A stretch of DNA of 64,000 nucleotides, from assembly GCF_963259705.1 (NCBI RefSeq), contig NC_081842.1:179245849-179309848 (forward strand), in the 5' to 3' direction. The DNA comes from Myotis daubentonii (lineage: Eukaryota > Chordata > Mammalia > Chiroptera > Vespertilionidae). The notes under the pieces were generated by a model that was given only the letters and a program-made list of their open reading frames with translations, did not search any database and was not told the origin of the DNA. A program made the translations under genes and the position numbers. Below, in pieces: positions 53,931 through 64,000 of the stretch (the stretch's first letter is position 1; each line of letters opens with the position of its first letter).

Positions 53931-54095
53931 AGATCTGCATCTAGGGCCCACATGGATAACCAGAATAATCTCCCCACTTGAAGATACCTAACTTAATCAC
54001 TTCTGCAAAGACCCTTTTTGCAAATAAAACAACATTTACAGGTTCCAAGGATTAAGACATGTGTACACTGGGGTGTATACCATATAGAGAAGTGT
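53573..54095 (-). repeat. MaLR/ERVL-type LTR, antisense, with a (GT)n(GA)n insert
   Basis: ATTTCCTAAGGCTGCTGCAAC, TGGTGGCTAAAACAAAC, GGAATCTGTTCC-like text, then CTAACTTAATCACTTCTGC match the 25.75 kb LTR in order. The compound microsatellite at 53861-53926 lies within it. Confidence 0.75.
53861..53926. repeat. Compound (GT)n-(GA)n microsatellite
   Basis: About seven GT units switch directly to about 25 GA units. Confidence 0.95.
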
Positions 54096-54109
54096 GCAGA
54101 TCATAGCTC

Positions 54110-54112
<3 letters not shown>

Positions 54113-54159
<47 letters not shown>
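54113..54159. repeat. (TG)n microsatellite
   Basis: About 46 bases of pure TG. Confidence 0.96.
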
Positions 54160-55065
54160 ACACTCAGGTCATGTGTATATGTGGCCTTCTAGTGCTCTAT
54201 GTGAATGTGAAGCCCTCTTTGTGTGGTGTGTGCTTCTGTAGTGTCCCCACACCAGGAAAGTATGCCAGTCGCATGGTTGCTAGTGAGAAAGCGTTTATAA
54301 ACAACATAGGTCTCTCTCGCTTTCCCTGCCCATCCAGGTTAGCATGAGATCCTGAGCCCATCCCAAGAGGACTCTTCTGTTTTGATTATATACTTGTATC
54401 CTTTAGGTTGTCTATTGTAGTTTTGAAAATATTTTAGATTTGTTTCCCAACCTCTATGTTTATGAAATTCCCCTTCAAGGTAAAAAAAAAAAAATGATGT
54501 GCCTTCCCCCTATTTACCATGAGAATAGTTGTATGTGTTTCATGTCCATTGGCTGAGAACTGTACACTAACAAAAAGGTGACATGAATTTGCTTATGCTT
54601 TTGAATATATGTTTGCTTTATTACTTAACTTCAATGGCATCTACCTACACATTCACATAGAGCCTTAACACTAAAAATACTACAATCTGGATGTGCATGG
54701 CATTGTTTTTTAGGTGATAGGTAATGTTTGGTGTCCGTATATATTCATGATGCTTTGAAATAACTGAAAAGCACCCTTGGAGGAGCTTTATCCACAGCTT
54801 GGGAGGTATTACAGTGAAAATGGGATTCACAAACGAGTGTCCCACACACCCAGTTTGTCCAGCAGGTATGTCTGGATTGGCTAGCAGTTTATTATTACTA
54901 TGCATTAAAACACAATGCCTTTGCTAGGACCTGTGCTCCCCGGTAGGTTCTAGTCCCACCACTCACAATTCTATTAGACGTGCCTGCCCCATTCCTTAGT
55001 AGCCCAGGTGGCCCTGGAAGACATTTGATCTATGATCCCTGGTATGAAATGATTATAATCCTTGT
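54160..55065. other. No gene; AT-rich unassigned DNA
   Basis: Contains a poly-A run at 54482-54494. No repeat with confidence. Confidence 0.4.
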
Positions 55066-55069
55066 CCAA

Positions 55070-55295
55070 TTGCAGCTATCTACAATTGGTAAAGTACTTT
55101 GATATCTCTGATTTCATTTTAGTTTAAGAACTCCCACCACCACTCTGTGATGGAGATGAGATAATATCATTTCTATCTTAAAGATGAGTTAATTGAGGCT
55201 CAATAGTTTTAACAACTCGCCCAGTGTCCTCCAGCTAGTAAGTGGACTTGGCATGGCTGGAATCCAGGCCTCTTGCCTCTTAGAAAGATGCTCTT
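55070..55295 (-). repeat. MIR SINE
   Basis: GAACTCCCACCACCACTCTG, AAAGATGAGTTAATTGAGGC, CCAGCTAGTAAGTGG and GGAATCCAGGCCTC are antisense MIR. Confidence 0.8.
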
Positions 55296-55474
55296 TTTCT
55301 CACACTACACAGTCTTCCTTATAATTTGCCTGAACTCCAGACAAGCCAGATATTACTGTAAATGGATAGCCATCAATGTCAGATCTGAGGAAACAGAGCA
55401 AAACCACTGGCCTTCAACAAAGGCAAGGGAGGAATTCTACTTATTTCAGTTCAAGACATTAAAAAGTTGCGATA

Positions 55475-55693
55475 CTGCCAAAACTGATTTGGCTCAGTGG
55501 ATAGAGCGTCGGCCTGCAGACTGAAGGGTCCCAGGTTCGATTCTGGTCAAGGGCATGTACCTGGGTTGCGGGCACATCCCCAGTAGGAGATGTGCAGGAG
55601 GCAGCTGGTTGATGTTTCTCTCTCATCGAAGTTTCTGACTCTCTATCTCTCTCCCTTCCTCTCTGTAAAAAATCAATAAAATATATTTTAAAA
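55475..55693 (+). mobile_element. Ves SINE, copy 6
   Basis: TTGGCTCAGTGGATAGAGCG, CGGCCTGCAGACTGAAGGG and GGTTCGATTCTGG begin a well-kept Ves. The tail ends AATCAATAAAATATATTTT. Target duplications AAAAAGTTGCGATA and AAAAAGTTGTGATA differ once. Confidence 0.96.
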
Positions 55694-55707
55694 AAAAAGT
55701 TGTGATA

Positions 55708-56325
55708 AGTAATGTATAAGAGAGCAGAAAAAGAGGGTTTGTAAATAATAGAGCAATTCTACCCACACTGAGGAAAAGTCAGAGATGGTCGAAGGCGGAG
55801 AGCAATCAGTAGGTACAATAGAACTAAAGAAACCAGAACACCGAAACGTTGACTTGTTTGTGCCCAAACAAAGTCACCTCTCAGAGTAGCTGTTCTGTGT
55901 TGTCTTGTTTTTCATCTTTAAAAAAAGGATGCTCATACAATACCCATTTCCTTGGATTGCCATCATGAGGATTAAACAGAATCATGGAGGCAAAAAATGT
56001 TCTGCAAATAATACAATGAATAATAACTGTGTGATCTGAAGCCCAGGAGGCTTTCAGATAAGTATTTTTCCCTCTATGGGGAATTAATATTTCATTTGTG
56101 TGGTTATTGAAGTTTTTCTTGTCTCTCATAGAATATAGGGGGTTTCTTATTAGACCCTGGCTCTCTGTGACAGACCTCAAGACACAAATAAGTTGAAAAT
56201 TGCATAGTGAGTTTTCATAAAGACCACTGTGCCAGACATCTAATCTATCCAAGTTCCTGATGGATAAAGAATTGCAAATGTTTATTTCAGGCAGTTAGAC
56301 TCTGGGAGGTTGGCTTTGAAACTGC
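55708..56325. other. No gene recognised
   Basis: The 123-codon minus frame at 55881-56252 has no domain or splice support; part may be an old MIR (55880-56000). Confidence 0.4.
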
Positions 56326-56327
56326 AT

Positions 56328-56690
56328 GACTGTTAGTCTGTTTGAGCTGCTGTAACACCCTACCCTAGAGTGGATGGTTTGAACAAATGTTTATTCTTCA
56401 TGGTTCTGGAGGCTGGCAAGTTCAAAATCAAGGCGCTGGCAGATTCATTGTCTGGTGATGCCTCACTTCCTGGTTCATAGAAGGTTCATCCTGCTGTGTC
56501 CTCACATGTCTGAAGGAGTGAGAAAGTCTATCTGATCTCTTTTACATGGGTACTAATGCTATTTATGTGGGCTTCGCCCTCATGTCCTGATTACCTTCTA
56601 AAGGTTCCGCCTCCAAACACCACCACAATGAGGATGAGGCTTTCAACATGTTAATTTTGGGGGACACAAACATTCAGTCCATAGCAGTGG
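56328..56690 (-). repeat. MaLR-type LTR, antisense
   Basis: TTAGTCTGTTTGAGCTGCTG, ATGGTTCTGGAGGCTGGC, TGTCCTCACATGTCTGAAGG and GAGGCTTTCAACATGTTAAT are the reverse of an MLT1-like LTR, bounded by TGTTAGT at the left. Confidence 0.82.
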
Positions 56691-57770
56691 CTATGGTCTT
56701 TGGATTTGAAAGGACTATATTTCTTGCTCATGCTGAGGAAGCACTGGCTTTCTTCATTATCTTCTGGGTAGTGTATTTATTTTAGCCGAAATGCTCTTCA
56801 AAGGTGACAGGTCACCAGCAATGACAATTTTCTCATGATCTGGTTTCTAGATTTGGTTGTGGCTTCTTAGCATCTCAACAAGGAGCCTGATGAAAATTAG
56901 TGAGGGGCGTGGTGGAATTTCCTGCATGTTGCCCATGGTTACGAGCAATCCCATTGGCCAAACTGAACCTCTGAAGGAGTGGAACTTGGTTGCCTGTGAT
57001 ATTCTCTGCTCATGCTGATTTGACTGCTTCTGAAGTGAAGCTCTCTCCCTCTAGTTGGGATCTATTTTTCTTTGCATTCAGGATTTATTGACTATACCCC
57101 CAGAGCACAAAACAGATCTAAAATGGAAAGGTTGTAAATCCCCATTTTCCCCTGAATGCAACGAAGCAGAAAGGTAACTAGAAAGAATTTTGCTCTCAGA
57201 GGTGCTATGATGATTTTGATTTGATTGCAAGACTTAAATAAGACAACATATTTTAAAGTACCTTGAAATATTATGAGTAAAGAAGCAGTTTCTAACTCAT
57301 CTTAGACTCTGGACTCATTTTTAGCATTAAGACGTGTGTGATGCATGGTAGTAGTTACACTCTTGTATCTCTTAAATGATAAAAGACATGATATTAAAGC
57401 TACAATGAATAGCATAGGCCCTTTAAACATTAGCTCAGATGTTAGGTTGATACAAATATCACATAAAGAGACACACACATTAACATTTATTGAGCTATTC
57501 CCATACAGTTGAAAATATTAATTTATATATTGCTAAGCAATTATTTTTCCAATTTATAGACAATATTTAATGGGTATACAGATTTTTGGATTCCTTGTAA
57601 AAATTTCATGACTCTTCTGGGCTCTGTTGTCCATTGGTTGAAAAATCCTGAATTCTTAAATTATCTCTGCTAATTCTTTGAAAAGTGAACGTCTATATAT
57701 AATATGTAAAAGGTTAGCTAACCAGAAATTTTAGTTTATTTCTGTCATGCCAGATAAACAAGAATGATGA
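56691..57770. other. AT-rich unassigned DNA, no gene
   Basis: No repeat, frame or structured RNA that I can support in over 1 kb. Confidence 0.4.
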
Positions 57771-57785
57771 AAAAGGTTTAAGAAC

Positions 57786-57962
57786 TTATATGTAAAAGAA
57801 GGTGAAGGGATTAGCCAAAGAGCATATATGCATGACACATAGACACAGAAACAGTGTGGTGATGGCCAGAGAGTAGGAAGGGGGTGGGTGGCTGAGTGGA
57901 GATGGGCAAAGTGGGGGATAGGACATCTGTAATAGTGTCAACAATAAAAATAAAGTTAGAAA
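57786..57962 (+). mobile_element. Bat L1 3' end
   Basis: ATTAGCCAAAGAGCATATATG, ATGACACATAGACACAGAAAC, GTGTGGTGATGGCCAGAGAG and a final GACATCTGTAATAGTGTCAACAATAAA in parts are the 3' end of a bat-lineage L1, 5'-truncated to about 180 bp. Confidence 0.8.
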
Positions 57963-58064
57963 AGAACCCATGTGTCAGTTTTTGGCCTCTAATCACCCAA
58001 CAACTCACAGGTATATAGATGCCAACATGTATGGCATTTGAAGGGGTTTTCAATTTGAGAGGTC

Positions 58065-58265
58065 TTATGATGCAGGAGAAGAACTCAGAAAGACCTCTAT
58101 CCATGAATGCTTGGGTTCCATTGTTTCCAAGCATTCTATCTTTGAGGCAATTGAACTTTCCAAGTCTCAGTTTCCTGATTTGCAGTTTGGTCATATAAAT
58201 ACCTACCTCACAGCATTGTTGTGAGGCTCTGCAAATGATAGGCATTTGATAAATAAAAACTATAT
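58065..58265 (+). repeat. MIR SINE
   Basis: TCTCAGTTTCCTGATTTGC, CTACCTCACAGCATTGTTG and GATAGGCATTTGATAAATAA are MIR. Confidence 0.85.
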
Positions 58266-58326
58266 TTTTTCCCAACTCCCATTTTACAAATAAGAAAATT
58301 AAGGTCAGAAAGATTGAGACTTAAAG

Positions 58327-58332
58327 TACACA

Positions 58333-58375
<43 letters not shown>
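58327..58375. repeat. (CA)n microsatellite
   Basis: About 46 bases of CA repeat. Confidence 0.96.
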
Positions 58376-58378
<3 letters not shown>

Positions 58379-58960
58379 GTGGTAGTGCAAAGCGAAGACT
58401 CCTGACTCATGCACCTGTGTTCTGCCACAATTCTAAAATTTATACTTTCTTCTTCCCACCCTTAAAACATTCATGTCAATTTTCTGGGCTGGAATTGGCA
58501 ATGCCAACAGACAGAGGTTTGTTTTTAAAAGAGAGGAGAGAAAAACTTACAGCATCTTTTACCCAGATTCTCAGAATGGTTTCCAGTAAGTGCTGCTTTA
58601 TTCCAGGAACTCAGATGGTGGGTTTCTTCCCCTCCTGTCTTCCCTGACTCTGTTACCACTGTAAAGCCTTGTGGTTCACAGCTAATTAAAGAGGATGGAA
58701 GAAAATTATACCTCTGTTGATGCTATTGTTTTCATCTATCTCAAAATCTTCGTAACTGCAAGGCAACAAGGAGTGGATGAAGAGGGCATTCTCTCTGATA
58801 GAGAGGGCACAGGAGACCCCAGAATGATTTCCATGAATCCACTATTATTTCATTAAGCGACTTTTATACTTCCTGTTGTTATAGTTTCACACATACATAC
58901 ATATGTGCGCTTTGAGATAGTATTCTAGGATCTGATAAGGCTTAGGGAAGCAGGGAGCCC
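58376..58960. other. No gene recognised
   Basis: No supported feature. Confidence 0.4.
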
Positions 58961-58969
58961 AGAAGAGAA

Positions 58970-59455
58970 TAAAATACTACTTATATAATGTATTTATTAT
59001 ATGTCTTGCACCACGTTTTTGCCCCCATTTCCTCATTTAATCCCCACAACAAGCATGTGTCCCATTTTATATAACAAAATACCAAAACTTTGTAAAGTTA
59101 AGATCACATAGCTACTTAGTGTCAGGGCTGGGATTCAGAACCATATTTTTACCATCCTCATTATAACCAGTCATTATAATTATCATTCACTATCTTCATT
59201 AAAATGCCTAACATTTATTAAGCATTTACTATGTATTGAGTCCTCTCCTAAGTATATTGAATATATTAATTTATTTAAATACACTTCATATATATTTAAA
59301 CAGTTTATTCTCATAGAACCCCTAAAGTAGGTATTATTATCATTCCCAAATTTTCCCAAGATGATGCAGCTGATGGCCCAATTAGTTTAATTCCAGAAGC
59401 TGCACACTCTTAACTACACTGCTCTGTCTGAATCCAAACCAGATATTTTCCATCT
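58970..59455 (-). repeat. Two MIR fragments
   Basis: First: CCCATTTCCTCATTTAATCC, CACATAGCTACTTAGTGTC. Second: TAACATTTATTAAGCATTTAC, CTATGTATTGAGTCC and ATGATGCAGCTGATGG. Confidence 0.75.
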
Positions 59456-59869
59456 CTATACTTTGCCTCACTAGGACTTTAAGGAGCACATCTCCTGAAG
59501 AATATAACCCAATTCAGGTATACTTAGGTTAAAATCCTCCCAGCTACTGTAACAGCATTCATCACAGCCTTGACAGTGGACAATATGGTGTATGATAGAA
59601 GGTACACTGTTCATAACTAAACAAGTAGCATTAGTAGGTTATCTGGGTCCCTTGTTGCTTAACAAAAGTGATCTTCATCTGGGTCAGTACAAATGAACAG
59701 GAAATGAGAAAGGCATGGAGTCAGCACCGAGGACAGCTCCAGCGGCTCTGGAACCCTGCTGAACTGCAATTGACAGGGATTGGCCCTGCCCTAAAGATGA
59801 AACTTGGAAAGCTCCTGACATTCTTGTCCTACAGTGGTGATTCTACTTTTGTGAGTATACAGTGACCTA

Positions 59870-60245
59870 AAATAGCAGCAATGCATTATTTCTCACGATT
59901 TTGTGGGTTGGCTGAGCAGCTCCTATCTGCTGGATTCCCTGGGCTCATTCAGGCAGCTGCTTTCAGCTGGAGGGTCAGTTGAGCTCAAAGTTGTTCAAGA
60001 TGACTTCAATCAGTGTTTAGTAGTTGGTGCTGGATGTGAACTGGGCTGCCTCATTTCCTCTTCCTGTGGTTTCTTATCCCACAGTAAGCCATATCAGCTT
60101 CCTTGCATGGTAGTGATAGGGCAACATTTCTCCTCCTAAGACCTAGTCTCCAGAACTCACAAAAACTCATTTCTCCCACATAGTAATGGTCAAAACAAAT
60201 ATCAAGCCTGTCCCAGATTCAAGAGATCAGGAAATCAACTCCACA
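59870..60245 (-). repeat. ERVL-like LTR remnant, antisense
   Basis: ATTATTTCTCACGATTTTGTG, GGGTTGGCTGAGCAGCTCC, CATTCAGGCAGCTGCTTTC, GGAGGGTCAGTTGAGC and CAGATTCAAGAGATCAGG match a widespread old antisense LTR. Confidence 0.7.
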
Positions 60246-60419
60246 GCAATGAAACAAGCTGCACTTTTTTTACAGCAATATTTAATTAATTACAGCCTCC
60301 TTAAAATATCTGGTTAAGATATATCACAGTGAGAAGCTGCAAAGTTCTTCCCAGCACTCCCACTCTAACTCATTCTCCACATGACACTGCAGAATTTTGC
60401 GTGTACTCTTGTTATGATA

Positions 60420-60630
60420 CGAACCTATTTTGCATTGAATAAGAAATTATTGAAGATCATTTGTGAGCTAGGCACAGTGCCAGTTTTTTAAATTAACATT
60501 AGCTCATCAAGTTATTACAAGAATCTATCAGATTTTATCATTCCCCTCTACTCTCATTTTAAGATAAAGACACTGAATCTCAGAAAGATGAAGAAATTTG
60601 CCTCAGTATTCAGTCAACACATGGCAGCCT
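60420..60630 (-). repeat. MIR fragment
   Basis: TGTGAGCTAGGCACAGTGCC and ATAAAGACACTGAATCTC fit a diverged antisense MIR. Confidence 0.5.
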
Positions 60631-60689
60631 TCCATTTTAGTAGTTTATTTATTATTGGCAATTGATCTGCTGCATTGCAGTTCTCCATT

Positions 60690-60840
60690 TACCTGCCTAC
60701 CTCCCTTAAATATTGTGATCTCCCTGAGGAGGAGACTGTGTATTCCTCCTTTGTGCATTACGTATTTATAGAATGCTGCTGGAGAAGATTTATAGGTTCT
60801 CAGTAAATATTGTTGGATGGAGAAATGAATGGACTTCCAA
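60690..60840 (+). repeat. L2 3' end
   Basis: GTGATCTCCCTGAGGAGGAG, TTATAGAATGCTGCTGGAG and AGTAAATATTGTTGGATGG close an L2. Confidence 0.6.
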
Positions 60841-60909
60841 ACTGTGGATGCTATCTTTGTTCCTCTATGTGTGTCTCTAGTGTATGATATTCAAGCCCAT
60901 GCAGATGAG

Positions 60910-61150
60910 AATATAATTGGAGATAATAATCAGTGACATTTATCAGAAGTTTATTAGATACCAGAAACTGTCAGACATTTTTTACATATTTATTTTATGT
61001 ATTCTCACCACGTATGAGACAGGTGCTGTCATCTTGATTTTACCTATGAGGAACCAAGGGGTTAATGAAGAGAATCAGACTACACCTACTAGGAGACAGA
61101 GCAGGATTTGTACTCTGGACTGTTTGAATCCTAAGGTCATATTCTTGATG
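60910..61150 (-). repeat. MIR SINE
   Basis: GTGACATTTATCAGAAGTTT, GAGACAGGTGCTGTCATC and GAGCAGGATTTGTACTCTG are antisense MIR. Confidence 0.75.
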
Positions 61151-61257
61151 ACTAAATGATTCAATCAACCCAATCCCACTGTCTTTCTGCATTCTTTTTC
61201 TGGAAGAAAAGTTTATACATTCATAGGAAAGGAAACTTACATGAGATAAACCTCCCC

Positions 61258-61415
61258 GTTCCTACTCAATACAATAGAAGGAAAACAAAACTCTTTATGT
61301 TCCAGCTCCAAACTATGTTTGTAGTTCCCTGTTCCTACTGAATAAAAGAGAAGGAAAACAAAACTCTTTATGTTCTGGCTCCAAACTATGTTTGTAGTCT
61401 TATTTCCTACTCAGC
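61258..61415. repeat. 73-bp tandem duplication, about 2.2 copies
   Basis: GTTCCTACTCAATACAATAG at 61258 recurs as GTTCCTACTGAATAAAAGAG at 61331. Both continue AAGGAAAACAAAACTCTTTA and CCAAACTATGTTTGTAGT. A third partial unit starts TTTCCTACTCAGCATA at about 61403. The units differ at only a few positions. Confidence 0.92.
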
Positions 61416-61970
61416 ATATCTATAGATTCAATATTCCTACTACGTTACTCATCCTTCCTATGATGTGGCCTCCACTATCATATCACTTTGTATTTGTTGA
61501 TAATGTTTCCTCCATTCTTCACACATTAAAATTATTCTTTGTCTACATAACTAGATAAAGTGACTCTTCTTTGGTAAAACATTTTAAAAAATTCTTTAGT
61601 TGCCATTAACCAACTATTTGTCAATGTTTCTCCAGCAAATAACGTACATCTTTATTTTACCTGATTTTATTCCAGTTCACTAATTACATACCTGTCTTCC
61701 ACTAGACAGTGAAATTTCTTCTCTTTTTTCCAGTAGGTTTGACATTTCTGCCCAGGTACTATGCTATAGCCTATGATGATAGAAGTAATTAAGACATCAG
61801 TTACACTCAGAAAACTTACAGGGTTCAGCACAAAGAAGCCATTGAATACATAGTAAGTGAATAAATGAAGGAGCATGCCTACGGGGTATAAACAATTATA
61901 GTATCAAATCTATATCAGTAGTGTGCTGTTCCTACACTGTAGACATTGGGAAAATATTCATTCATTCACT
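61416..61970. other. AT-rich, no gene
   Basis: No recognisable repeat or feature. Confidence 0.4.
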
Positions 61971-61974
61971 CTCT

Positions 61975-62165
61975 ATAATGAGATAGGCCTAGGTTCAGAT
62001 CCTAGTCTTTTTCTCTTGGTAACTTTGAGCCAATATCTTTAACTTTTTGAGGCTCAGTTATCAAATCTGTGAAACAATAATACTGACCTCATAGGGTTTC
62101 TGTGGATCTCAAATAGAAAGCAAATGCCTGTAGTAAGAGCTCAATGTATTTTAGCATTCTAAACT
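61975..62165 (+). repeat. MIR SINE
   Basis: CTAGGTTCAGATCCTAGTC, TTGAGGCTCAGTTATCAAATC and ACCTCATAGGGTTTCTGTGG are MIR. Confidence 0.82.
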
Positions 62166-62216
62166 TCTCCCTAACTTAATTTCAGAAAGAATATGTTGCA
62201 TTCAAAAATGCATTGT

Positions 62217-62254
62217 TAGATGGATGGATGGATGGATGGATGGATGGATGGATG
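62217..62254. repeat. (GGAT)n microsatellite
   Basis: About nine GGAT units. Confidence 0.95.
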
Positions 62255-62469
62255 ATTGAATAAATGAGGTAAGACTTGAGTAGAGTATAAAATTCCAGGG
62301 CATGATGACACAGATGAACCCCACAAGGCAAGCAAGCATCACCTCTCTTATTAGGGGCTCCGAGCCACCAAAGCCCTGAAAAACATCCTCTCTTGCCAAT
62401 GGACCCCCTCCCCAGAGGCTATGCCAGGGCCCGTCCCCTTCACAGGGGGCCCAAACAGCTTGTTTTCCT

Positions 62470-62885
62470 CCTCTTTGTGTGTTGGGAATGTGTGATTTTA
62501 CTGTCAGCATGGTGTTTCTAATGAAAGGCAAATGGTGTCCAATGTGACTTGGAAAAAAAGCGTACAAACAACAACAAAATTATATGTTCTCTTTTCCTGT
62601 AGTGTGCGCCGGGAGAATATGTGACTTGTTTGCTGTCAATACAGCTTATAATGACATGGTGCACAGAAGCACTGCCAAATGCATGCAGCATTCATTATAC
62701 ACATGTATTAAATGTAATGCGATATGAGTTTGGCGGCAGAGCAGATGAGAGCTGCCCTGGGCTAATTTGGAGTTACAGCACCTCTTCCGTGCGTGAAGAA
62801 GGGGGAAAGGGAAAGTGGGCAGCAGCATGGGTGTGTAGCAGGATGTCTAGAATTTTCAGGACTAATTCTCGGCTAGGTTGAAAGA
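62470..62885. promoter_or_regulatory. Candidate conserved non-coding block
   Basis: Repeat-free with TTTCTAATGAAAGGCAAATG, GTCAATACAGCTTATAATGAC, ATTCATTATACACATG, GTATTAAATGTAATGCG and GGGCTAATTTGGAGTTAC. An acceptor-like TTTTCCTGTAG precedes TGTGCGCC at about 62603, but no matching donor is clear. Confidence 0.4.
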
Positions 62886-63179
62886 AAACATTAGAGCTCA
62901 AAGACATATCTTTCTTCAGCAGCAAAAATAAAAAGACATCATTCATAAACAATTCTTGAGATCCTACTAAGGACCAGGCTTGGAACAGGCCCTAGAAATG
63001 AGATGCTTCACCAGCCTGAAAGAAATTATTATTAGTAGTAAAATAAGAAGGAATTCTTATTATTAGTAGAGAGAGAAGCAAGTAGAGAGAGAATGACAAA
63101 ACACCATGATTAATGCAATACTAGCTACAGGCTAAGGTTAATATAAAACTGCAGAGGAGGATAGCTAAACCAGCCAATG
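62886..63179. other. No recognised feature
   Basis: Short ATTATTAGTAGTAAAATAAG and ATTATTAGTAGAGAG pieces at about 63026-63075 are a minor local repeat. Confidence 0.4.
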
Positions 63180-63460
63180 GTCACTTCCTCTGAGATGTTT
63201 TCCCTGACCCCTCATATATGACCAGGTCATCTTGGTGTATGCCCTCCTGGCAGCCTGGGCTTTCCCTTTACAACATTGGTCATGGTCAAATGTTAGCTGT
63301 GTGTGTGATAATTTCATCAGTGTCTCTCTGGCTTCTGGACTCTCAGCTCCAGGAAGGCAGGGGCCTCATTTACTGTGCTCACAGTTATGTCTCCAGCACC
63401 TGGCACAGTCTCTGGCACATAGTTCATGCTCCAATAATATTTTTAGTTGAATGAAATGGA
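63180..63460 (+). repeat. L2 3' region and end
   Basis: TCACTTCCTCTGAGATGTTTTC, CCTGACCCCTC, GGAAGGCAGGGGCCTCATT, CCAGCACCTGGCACAGTC and TCTGGCACATAGTTCATGC are an excellent L2 match. Two frames within it are accidental. Confidence 0.88.
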
Positions 63461-63944
63461 TAATTGGATACTGTCATATATAAAGTCCATCTTAAAGGAC
63501 ATGGAAGAAACCAGCGAGGTAAATGGATGAAAAAACAGGTGAGCCAAAGGTAGAGGTATGCAGCATGTATAATGGTAGATAAAATTACAGGAGTGAGAAA
63601 GTGCAGAGCCAAATTGAGGGGGAATCAGTAAGAATGAACGGTTGGGATTCTTCACTGTGTTACTCACATTGTCTCTAGTTAGGCAAAAACTTTTGTGAGA
63701 GGCCAAACCTCACCGGTAGTGTCTATGAGAAAGCACACAGGAAACACTAACCTTGATGCAAATGTAACTTGGGAGGCAGATGGGGCACTGAACAAACATC
63801 TTGGTGATGAACTAGATAGAAAAGACACTAGTGTGGCCGCTGAATGAAACCATGTTCAAAGGAGACTGTAGCTAAGGAATGTTTAAGAAATTCTTTTCTA
63901 AGTGGCGAGATGATGATACGAAGGGGCTTATCCATTGCTTAGTT
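63461..63944. other. No recognised feature
   Basis: No gene or repeat with support. Confidence 0.4.
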
Positions 63945-64000
63945 CAGTGTTGGCGAACCTTTTGAGCTCGGCGTGTCAGCATTTTGAAAAACCCTAACTT
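63945..64000. mobile_element. hAT MITE, cut by the window end
   Basis: CAGTGTTGGCGAACCTTTTG begins a hAT terminal repeat of a bat-type family (CAGTGTTGGCGAACC...). The element continues with GAGCTCGGCGTGTCAGC past the window. Confidence 0.8.

Noticed and set aside
57811..58275. 154-codon minus-strand frame
   Set aside because: It spans a bat L1 3' end and a MIR on their non-coding strand.

Overview
The window reads as non-coding chromosomal DNA from a vespertilionid (evening) bat. The diagnosis rests on three classes of mobile DNA. (1) Six non-autonomous HeliBat-type Helitrons carry the family end signature: CTAG (or a one-base variant), a GTGCACGAATTCGTGCAC-like hairpin and a TTTTATATATAGA-like other end. 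Most sit between A and T; Helitrons amplified massively among mammals only in vespertilionid bats. (2) Six Ves SINEs are tRNA-derived with a CT-rich tail, a bat-specific family. (3) There are hAT miniature elements plus one bat-type L1 3' end. Older eutherian repeats (MIR, L2, L1M, MER5, MER20, MaLR/ERVL LTRs, Tigger) fill much of the rest.

I find no protein-coding gene, rRNA, tRNA or CRISPR array. Every open frame longer than 60 codons lies in a repeat or microsatellite, or has no coding character, so the window is best read as a long intron or an intergenic stretch. The gene it belongs to cannot be named from the sequence.

Layout: 0-8 kb, an old LTR split by CA/TA repeats, MER5, a hAT of the CACATGTGG type, L1M, MIRs, a TA microsatellite fused to a Helitron. 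8-19 kb, three Ves SINEs, two Helitrons (one 687 bp and GC-rich), Tigger and MER3-like fossils. 19-20 kb, a repeat-free block with a perfect SOX-OCT composite motif. 20-30 kb, MIRs, two Helitrons, LTR, polypurine tract, MER20/MER5, Ves, MLT1-like LTR. 30-36 kb, an 842-bp class II-like solo LTR, a Helitron, a hAT MITE and two candidate enhancers. 36-48 kb, L2, MIRs, a solo LTR inserted in a MIR, a candidate conserved block at 44.6-45.4 kb with a second SOX-OCT-like site and possible splice signals, and a near-perfect MER5-type palindrome. 48-64 kb, L1M, Ves, long LINE fossils, LTRs, microsatellites, a 73-bp tandem duplication, another candidate conserved block, and a hAT cut by the window edge.

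The parts of most functional interest are the repeat-poor, homeodomain-motif-rich blocks (near 12.1, 19.5-19.9, 24.3, 27.0, 31.9-32.2, 35.0-35.4, 40.2-40.7, 44.6-45.4, 51.5-52.0 and 62.5-62.9 kb). Together they suggest regulatory DNA of a developmental gene. This is inference from composition and motifs; no alignment could be run. Repeat names are from memory of the families, and boundaries of old repeats are approximate.
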